Source: Trichomonas vaginalis G3 (lineage: Eukaryota; Parabasalia; Trichomonadida; Trichomonadidae). Taken from it: 64,000 bases of DNA. A program made the translations under genes and the position numbers. This document shows, one piece after another, positions 28,601-37,600 of the stretch. The notes beneath the pieces were generated by a model. The model did no database searches. It was not told the origin of the DNA and was given only the letters and a program-made list of their open reading frames with translations. Numbering within the stretch: position 1 is the first letter of the stretch; every line of letters starts with the position of its first letter. The stretch lies in contig NC_067207.1 in assembly GCF_026262505.1 (NCBI RefSeq), positions 14,786,082 through 14,850,081 on the forward strand, written 5' to 3'.

Positions 28601-31600
28601 ACATATCTGTTCCTCTTACTATTTCCGATAATATTAAAGACAAAATCAACAATGAACCAGAAGAAAATGAATCAAAGAATGATTTATCAGATGATAAAGA
28701 AACAAAAGAAATTCCTCAACTTTCAATAGAAGAAGCTGCCAGAGCCAATCTGGATGATAAACCTAATAAAACAACAGAAGATAAAGAACCGAAAGAAGAA
28801 ACAAAAGAAATTCCTCAGCTTTCTATTTCTGATTCAATTAAATTCAATCTCGATGAAAAACCAGATGAATCAAAAGATACAAAAGAAGAAAAAGAGGAAG
28901 AAGAAGAGAAACAAACACAAAAAGAATCTCCTAAAGAAGATAAAAACATTGTGGTTCCTCTTTCTATTTCAGAGGCAATTAAAGATAATCTCAATGATAA
29001 ACAAGAAGAAATTGAATCAAAGAAAGATTCATCAGAAGAAAAAGAACCAAAAGAAATTCCTCAACTTTCAATTGAAGAGGCTGTTAAAAACAATCTTGAT
29101 GAAAAATCAGACAAACAAACAGAAGAAAAAGAAAAGGATGAGAAAAATGAAACACAGAAAGAATCACCTAAAGAAGAGAAAAACATTATTGCTCCACTTT
29201 CAATTTCTGAGGCAATTAAAGATAATCTCAATGAAAAACAAATTGAACCGAAAGAGGAAAAGCCAAATGAAGAGGAAGAACAAAAGAAAGAAAATGAAGC
29301 TCCTCAACTCTCAATCACCAATGCTATCAAAGAACAAAATAAAGAACAAGATGATAACAAACCAAAAGATGAAGTTCCTGAAGAAAAACCAGAAACTAAG
29401 GAAGTTCCTCAACTTTCTATCACTGATTCAATTAAAGAAAATCTCAAAGAAAATACAGAAAAGCCAAAAGAAGAAGAAAAGAAAGATCTACCTGATGAAA
29501 AAGAAACAAAAGAAGTTCCTTCTCTTTCCATTGCTGATTCCATCAAAGAAAATATTAACAACAAACCAGAAGAGCCAAAAGAAGTCAGCAATGAAAATAA
29601 ATCTCCAAGAAAGTCACCAATTCCAAGTCCAAAATCTCAACCAGAACAAAACTCAGAGGAATCAAAGAAAGATCAACCAGAAGAAAAAGCTCCAACAACT
29701 CTTTCTTTATCTGATTCAATCAAAGACAAAATCAATTCTCCAAGAGAACCAGAAACAGAAAAACAAGACAATAATTCTGGAAGAAAGACAAGAAAATCAA
29801 GTTCTGCTTCTCAACCAGAAGAAAAGCAGCAATCAGAAGTTGACGAGAAACCAACAGAAAATAATGTTGTTATTCCATTTTCTTTAACAAATTCTGTGAA
29901 AGAAAACTTGAATAAAGATGAATCAAAACCAGAAGAAGAAAAGAAAGATTTACATGAAGATAACGTTAAAGATAAAGATATTTCGCCTCTTTCTATCACA
30001 GATGCAGTTAAGAACAGCACAAATACTCCTCAAGAACCAAAGAAAAAGAATAACTCTCCAAGAAAGACAAGAAAATCAAGTGCAGCATCTCAACCAGAAG
30101 AGAAACAACAACAAGAAGAAAAAGAACCAGAAAAGAAAGAAACCGCAGTTGTTGTTCCTGTTTCTTTGACAGATTCAATAAAAGACAAACTTAAGAACGA
30201 TAAAGAAGTGAATGAACAACCAAAGGAAACTGAAAATAAAGAAGAAGAGAAACCAGTTGAAGAACAAAAGAAATCAGATGAAAAAGTTGTTGCACCACTT
30301 TCTCTCACAGATTCTATCAAGAATAATTTAGAAAACGAAAAAGAAGAAAAGAAACCATCACCAAGAAAAGTCGAACCAATTAAAGATGAAGGTGAAAAAC
30401 CAAAAGAAGAAAAAGACATTACAGTCCCTCTTTCTCTGTCACAAGCTCTTAAAGATAATGTTAAACCAGAAGAAAACAAAGAAAAATCTTCAGCAATTCC
30501 TGAAAAGCCTACACCAGAAAAAGAAGAAAATAAAGTTGTGCCTTCTCTTTCAATAACTGAAGCTATAAAGGAAAACACAGTTAAACCAGAAGAAACTTCA
30601 GTGAGAAAATCAGGAAGAAGGCAAAGAAAATCAAGCTCAGCAGATCCTGAAAAGAAATCAGCACCAACTTCAGCAAGAAACAAACGAAAATCAAGTTCTG
30701 CGGAACAACCTCCTGCAAACAAAGAAGAACAAAAACCAGAAGACAAGGAAACTAAAGATTCTTCATTATCATTAAAGGACCAATTAACTAAATCTCTAAA
30801 TCAAAATGAAGAAAAAACAAAGGAAAAGGATTTACAATTGGAAAACAATAAAGATGAAGATAAGAAAGACAATAAAGCTGCTGTTGCTGCAGCTGTTGCA
30901 GCAGGAGTAGTTGGAGCTGCTGGTATTGCAGGAGCTGCAACTCTTCTTCACGAAAAGAATAAAGAAAAAGAAGAGATTCCTTCAGAAAAAGAAATCAAAG
31001 AGGATAAACTAAACGAATCCAATCCAGAAAATGAAAAACCAATTGAAGACAATAAAGAAACAGAAAATGTTGATAAGGACGAACCGAAAGAAGAAAAAGA
31101 AACTCCGAAGGTTGAAGAAACTCATGATGAAGTCAATGAAAAAGAGGTAAAACTGGATGAAGCTAAAGATGATTCACATGAAGAAGAAAATAAACAGACC
31201 AAACAAGCTGATCTGACTCCAACTGAGGAAGAAGAAAGCAAAGAAAAGGAATCGAAACAAGACGAAGAACCAAAAGAAGAAGAGAAGAAAGGAAAAGTTG
31301 CTGTTGCTGTAGCAGCTGGTGTTGTTGGCGCTGCTGCAGTAGCAGGAACTGCAGCTCTTCTTCATGAAAAGAACGAAGAAAAAGATGAGAATCCAGCAGA
31401 TTCCCAAAATGACATCAAACCTACAAATGATCAAAATGAAGAAGAAATGCCACAAGCAATTGATGAAAACAAAAAGATCCAAGAGCCTCAGGTAGAAAAG
31501 AAAGAACCAGATCAACAAGAAAAAGCTTTCCACGTTGAAGACCAGTCAAATCAACAAAATGAAGACGAAAAACAAGATGAAGATCATCCTGAAGAAGTAA

Positions 31601-34600
31601 ATGAACAAGATAAAGCTTTCAATATCGAAGAAAATAATGAAGCAACACCAAAAGAGGAAGAAAAACCAGATAATAAACATCGGGAAGAAGTAAATCATCA
31701 AGAAAATGAAAATCATCCTGAAGAACCAGATCAACAAGATAAAGCTTTCAATATCGAGGAAAATAATGAAGCAACACCAAATGATCTCGCTCCGGAAGAA
31801 GAAAATCAGCAAGAAAGCAAAGAAATACAAAATATTTCGCAAGAAAATGAAGAACAACCAGAAGGAAAAGATGAATCGAAGAAATCTGAAGAAACTAAAG
31901 CTGACAATCAAGATGAAAATGATAAAGAAATAAAACAAGATGAAACTCAAGAAGAAAATAAAGCTAAACAAGATGAAGAGATAAAACCTCAGGAAGAAGA
32001 AGAGATCAAAGAAAAGGAATTAAAACAAGAAGACAAATCAAAGGGTGAAGATAAGAATAAGAAAGGAAAAGTTGCAGTTGCAGCAGGAGTTGTCGGAGCA
32101 GCTGCTGTAGCCGGAACTGCCGCATATCTTCATGAAAAGAATAAAGAAAATGAAGAGAATCCAGCAGACAAAGAAGAGGAAAACAAAAACGATTCATCGA
32201 ATGAAATCAAATCTTCAAATGAACAAAACAAAGATCTAACTAATAAAACAGACGAGCAAGAGCCTCAACAAGAAAAGGAAGAAACAAATCAACAAAAGGA
32301 AATTGAAGAACTTCCGAAAGATAAAGTTGATTCAAATCCATCAGAAAATGAAGTTGATGATAAAAAGGAAACTCAACCGAAGGAAGAAGTTGCAGTATCC
32401 CAGCCAGATAAAAAGAAAGAGGACATCAAAGTAGATCCAACTGCACATTCTGAAGAACAAAAAGCTGAAGAAGAATCTAAACCAGATATCAACAATCAAT
32501 TAGAAAATGCTGAAGAGCAAGTTCAAAGCAAAGAACTTCCTGAACAACCAGAAAAAGAAGTTCAAGAAACTCCAAAAGACGAAGAATCAAAACCAGGTTT
32601 CAGCAATCAAGAGCAGAGTCAGGAACTTCCTGAAGATAAAACAGATACAAATCAACCAGAAAATGAAGTTCCAGAAACTCCAAAAGAAGATGAAAAAGCC
32701 GAAACTCCTTCAACTATTCCAGAAAATAAAGAGAATGACATTACTCCATTGGAAAAAGAAAATTCTAAAGAAGAAGATGAAAAGAAAGAAAAAGAAATCG
32801 ATCAACATCCAGAAGAAGAACATGAGAAAGAAAAGGAACCTGAAGAAGAAGAAGATTCCAAAGACGAAGAAAAGAAAAAGAAAGGAAAAATTGCTGCAAT
32901 TGCAGCTGCAGGAGTTGTTGGAGCAACTGGAGTTGCTGGTGCTGCTGTTTATCTTCATGAAAAGAACAAGAAAGATGGAGAAAATCAAGAAGGAAAAGAA
33001 GAAATTCCTGAAGACCAAACCAATGACTCCAGGGAGCCAACACCTCTACAAGACAATGTTGATGAAAAGAATGAATCAATTCCTTCAGAAAATCAAAAAG
33101 ACGAAAATCAAGAAATAAATTCTCCAAATCAAGAAAAAGAAGTAACACAACAAGAAGAAAACAAAGATAGTACGGATGAAACACCAAATCAGGTACAAGA
33201 ACAATCTCCTGAAGAGCATCATGAAGATAATGAACAGAAACAAGAAACTCCTAACAATGAAGACGAAAAGAATGAAGATGTTCCAATTGAATCCGAACCT
33301 CCAACTAAATCAAATGAAGAAGTTTCAAAAGATGAAACAGAATTACAAGAAAATAACAATGATGCTCACTCAAAAGAAGAAGGCCAAACACAAGATGAAG
33401 AGGCAAAACAAGAAATTCCTGAACAGAAAGATAACTCCAAAGCGGAAGAAACTCCAAATGAAACAAAAGAGGATCTTGAACAAAGAGAATTGCCTCAGAA
33501 AGAAGAAGTAACTCAACCAGAAGAAAATAATGAAAAGATTCCACAATCTATGGAGGAAGATACAAATGAACAAAAACCTGATGAGGAAAAGAACAAAGTA
33601 ACTCTCAATAAAGAAGAAGAGGAAACACCTGAAACCAAAGATCTTGAAGTACCAGAAGAGAAACCAGATCTTCAAGATACAGAAAAGAAAGCTGAAGAAG
33701 AGAAACAAGAATTAAATAAAGAAGAGGAAGAAAAACATAAACCTGTTTCCGAAGATAAGAAAGAAATTCCAAATGAGGAAGAAGAGAAGAAAGAAATTCC
33801 AACTGAACAGGAACAACCTCACAAAGAAGAGGTAGAAATAAATGATGAAAAATCAACAGAAATTCCTGTCATTACAAACGTTGAGCAACCAAACGAAAAA
33901 CATCAAGAAGAGGAAGAAAAGAAAGAAGATAACGTTCAACCAAATCAAGAAGAAGCTAATGAAGAAAATGTCAAAGAGAAAGACTTTGTTCAACCTCAAC
34001 AAAATGTTCAACCAATTGAAGAAAAGAAAGAAACACCAATCGAAAAGGCAGAAGTTCCTCAAGAAGTTCAAAAAGATGAAGTCAAAGAAATACAGAATCA
34101 AGAAACAACAGATATTCCTCCTGAGAGTACTAAACAAAAAGATGATGATGAAGAAGAAAAGAATGAAACCAATGAGGCAGAAGAAACAAACAAAGATGAA
34201 GAGAAACCAAAAGATAATCTTGTAAAAGACGAAGAAGAGCAAAAGCAAGATACAACCGAGGAGGAAGAAAAGAAAGAGGAAACTCCTAAAGAAGAATCAA
34301 ATCAGAAAGAGGAAATCATTCCTGAACAACCAGCAGAATTAAATCAGGCTGAAGTTAAAGAAGAATCACTAGAAGAAAAGAAAGAAGAGCTTGAGCAAAT
34401 TCCTGAAGTTCAAAAAGAAGAAAAATCTTTAACTCCTGATGAGAAAATTAAAGAGCCAAAAGTTATTGAGAAACCCGAAGAAAAAATTGAGGAAGAAGAA
34501 ACCAAAGAAGCAAATGAAGAAGAAGAAAAGAAAGAAGAACTTTCCAAGGATGATGAAGATAAGAAAGATGAAACTCCTAAAGGAGTCGCAGTTATTCCAG

Positions 34601-37600
34601 TAGTGCCTCAGAAAGAAGAACAAAAGCCATCACCAGAGAAAGAAGAACCTGCAAAGGAAGAAGAAGAAAAGAAAGAAGAACCAGTTAAGGAAGAAGAAGA
34701 AAAGAAAGAAGAACCAGTTAAGGAAGAAGAAGAAAAGAAAGAAGAACCAGTTAAGGAAGAAGAAGAAAAGAAAGATGGCGAAGTAATTCCAAATGAATCA
34801 AATGAAGAAATTAAGGATGAAGAACATCTAAAAGAAGAGAAACAAGATCCAAAGGAGGAAGAAGAAGTTAAAGAGAAAACGAATGAAGAGGAAGAAGTAA
34901 AAGATTCAACACAAGAAACTCAGCAAACACTTCCTAACGAAGAAGGTAAAGAAGAACCAAAAGAAGAGGAGGAAAAGAAAGAAGATGTCGCTGTTATTCC
35001 AAATGAACCTCCAAAGGAAGAGAAACAAGAACCAAAAGAGGAAGAAGAAAAGAAAGAAGTTAAAGAAACTCCAGCAGAACCCCAGAAAGAAAAAGATCTC
35101 CAGCTAAAGGAGGAAGAAGAGAAAAACGAATTACCAGAAGAAGAAGTTAAGAAAGAACCTACTTCTGAAGAAGAGGAAAAGAAAGAAGTATCTGCTGTTC
35201 AGCAAGAAGAAAATCAAGAAAAAACTCTAATAGAAGAACAAGAACCTCAAAATAAAGGAAATGACGAAACTCCCAAAGTAGTAGAGGAAGAAAAGAAAGA
35301 AGCAGAAATAATTCCTGCAGTTTCTCCAAAGGAAGAAGAAGAAAAGAAGGAACAAGCAAAGCACGAAGAGGAGGAAGAAAAGAAAGAAACAGAGCCTCTG
35401 AAAGAAGAACCAAAGCAAGAAAACATGGAGGAGGAAGAAAAGAAAGAGGAAGAGAAAAATACTCAGCCTATTGAAGAAACTCCAATGCAGCAAGAAAATC
35501 AACAAAACACGTCTAAAGAAGAAGAGGAAAAACAAGAACTTCAGAAAGAAGATGAAGCGCAAAAGGAGGAAGAAGAGAAAAAGGAAATTCCAAAGGAAGA
35601 AGAGGAAGAAAAGAAAGAAAATGAGAAAAAGGCCGCTGCTGTAGTAATTATACCAGAACAAAGAAAAGAAGAGGAGAAAAATCTTCATCAAGAAGAAGAA
35701 GATAAGAAAGAAATACCTGTTGAGGAAGAAGAGAAACAAGAAGTTGTTACTTCCGTACCTCAAACTAAGGATAAGAAACAAGCGCCAACTGAAGAGAAAG
35801 AAAAGAAAGAAGATTTGCCAAAAGAGGAAGAAGAAAAGAATGAAATTCCTAATGAAGAGGAAGAAAAGAAAGAAGTTCCAAAGGAAGAAGAAGAGGATAA
35901 CAAGCAGGAGCCAAATACTCCAGAGCCAGAAAAAGATGAAAAGAAAGATACACAAGAGGAAGAAGGAGAGAAGAAAGAAATTCATCACGAAGAGGAAGAA
36001 GAAAAAGCAAAAGAGATTGCAGTTATTCCACCTGAACCGCAAATCGAGGAAAAGAAAGAACTTCCAATTGAGGAAGAAGAAAAGAAAGAGACTCTGATTG
36101 AAGAAGAGGAAAAACAGGAGAAAGTCATAGAAACTCCACAAGAGGAGGAAGAGAAAAAGGAAATTCCTACGGAAGAAGAAGAGAAGAAAGAAACAATTCT
36201 TATTCCAATCCTACCTCAAAAAGAAGAAGGGCTTCCGAATGAAGAAGAAGATAAACAAGAAGAAGTCAAAGAAACTCCAAAAGAGGAAGAACAAAAAGAA
36301 CCTTCTAAAGAAGAAGAAAATAAACTAGAATCACCCGCTGCTCCAGAACCTCAAAAGGAAGAACAACTAAAAGCTGAAGAAGAAGAAAAGAAGGAAATTC
36401 CTACCGAAAAGGAAGAGAAGAAAGAAGCAATCATTCCAAATCGAAAAGAAGAAAATAAAGAAACACCAAAAGAGGAAGAAGAGAAACTAGAAGAAACAGC
36501 AACGACTGAACCTCAAAAGGAAGAAGAAAATGCTCCAATAGAAGAAGAAGAGAAGAAAGAATCTCAAAAAGAAGAGGAGAAAGCTCCAACAGAGGAAAAA
36601 GAAAAGAAGGAAACCCCCAAAGAAGAAGAGGAAAAACCAGAGGCAGTCGTAACTCCTGAACCTCAAAAGGATGAAGAAAAGATTCCAACTGAAGAAGAAG
36701 AAAAGAAAGAAGTGATTGTAACTTCTGAACCTCCAAAAGAAAAAGAACTAAAAGTTGAAGAGGAAGAAGAAAAGAAAGAAACACCAAAAGCCGAAGAGGA
36801 AGAAGAAAAGAAAGAAACACCAAAAGCAGAAGAGGAAGAAGAAAAGAAAGAACCTCAGGAAGAGGAAGAAAAGAAAGAAACACCAAAAGCCGAAGAGGAA
36901 GAAGAAAAGAAAGAACCTCAGAAAGAAGAAGAAAAGAAACCTGAGGCAGTTGTTGCTTCAGAGCCTCCAAAAGAAAAAGATCTGAAAGCAGAAGAGGAAG
37001 AAGAAAAGAAAGAAACACCAAAAGCCGAAGAGGAAGAAGAAAAGAAAGAAACACCAAAAGCAGAAGAGGAAGAAGAAAAGAAAGAACCTCAGGAAGAGGA
37101 AGAAAAGAAAGAAACACCAAAAGCCGAAGAGGAAGAAAAGAAACCTGAGGCAGTCGTTGCTTCAGAACCTCCAAAAGAAAAAGAATTTAAAGCAGAAGAG
37201 GAAGAAGAAAAGAAGGAAACAGTTGCTCCTCCGAAAGAAAAACCTCCAATGAAACGTCCTCGTCCACTTGTTCGCACAAACTCAAACAAGTCTCACTCTT
37301 CCCTGCCTCCACTTTCTCCAAGATCAGAAGCGATGCAGACACAAGAAGAGGAAGAAGAACGTCCACGTATCAACAAGAATCTTCCTCTTCTCTCTCAGTT
37401 GGCATCATCAAGGTCTCAAAGATCTTCAAGGGGAGCGATGCCTTCTCACCATGTTACTTTCAAGCCAAGAGATTACGACAAGAACATTGTTCGTCCAACA
37501 GATACTCTTGTTATGGGAAGTAACACTCTGAGATCTTTGTATCTCGGAAGTAAGAAGGTTGGCAACGGAGAAGAGACTAACTTTGCTCCGAACCATAACA

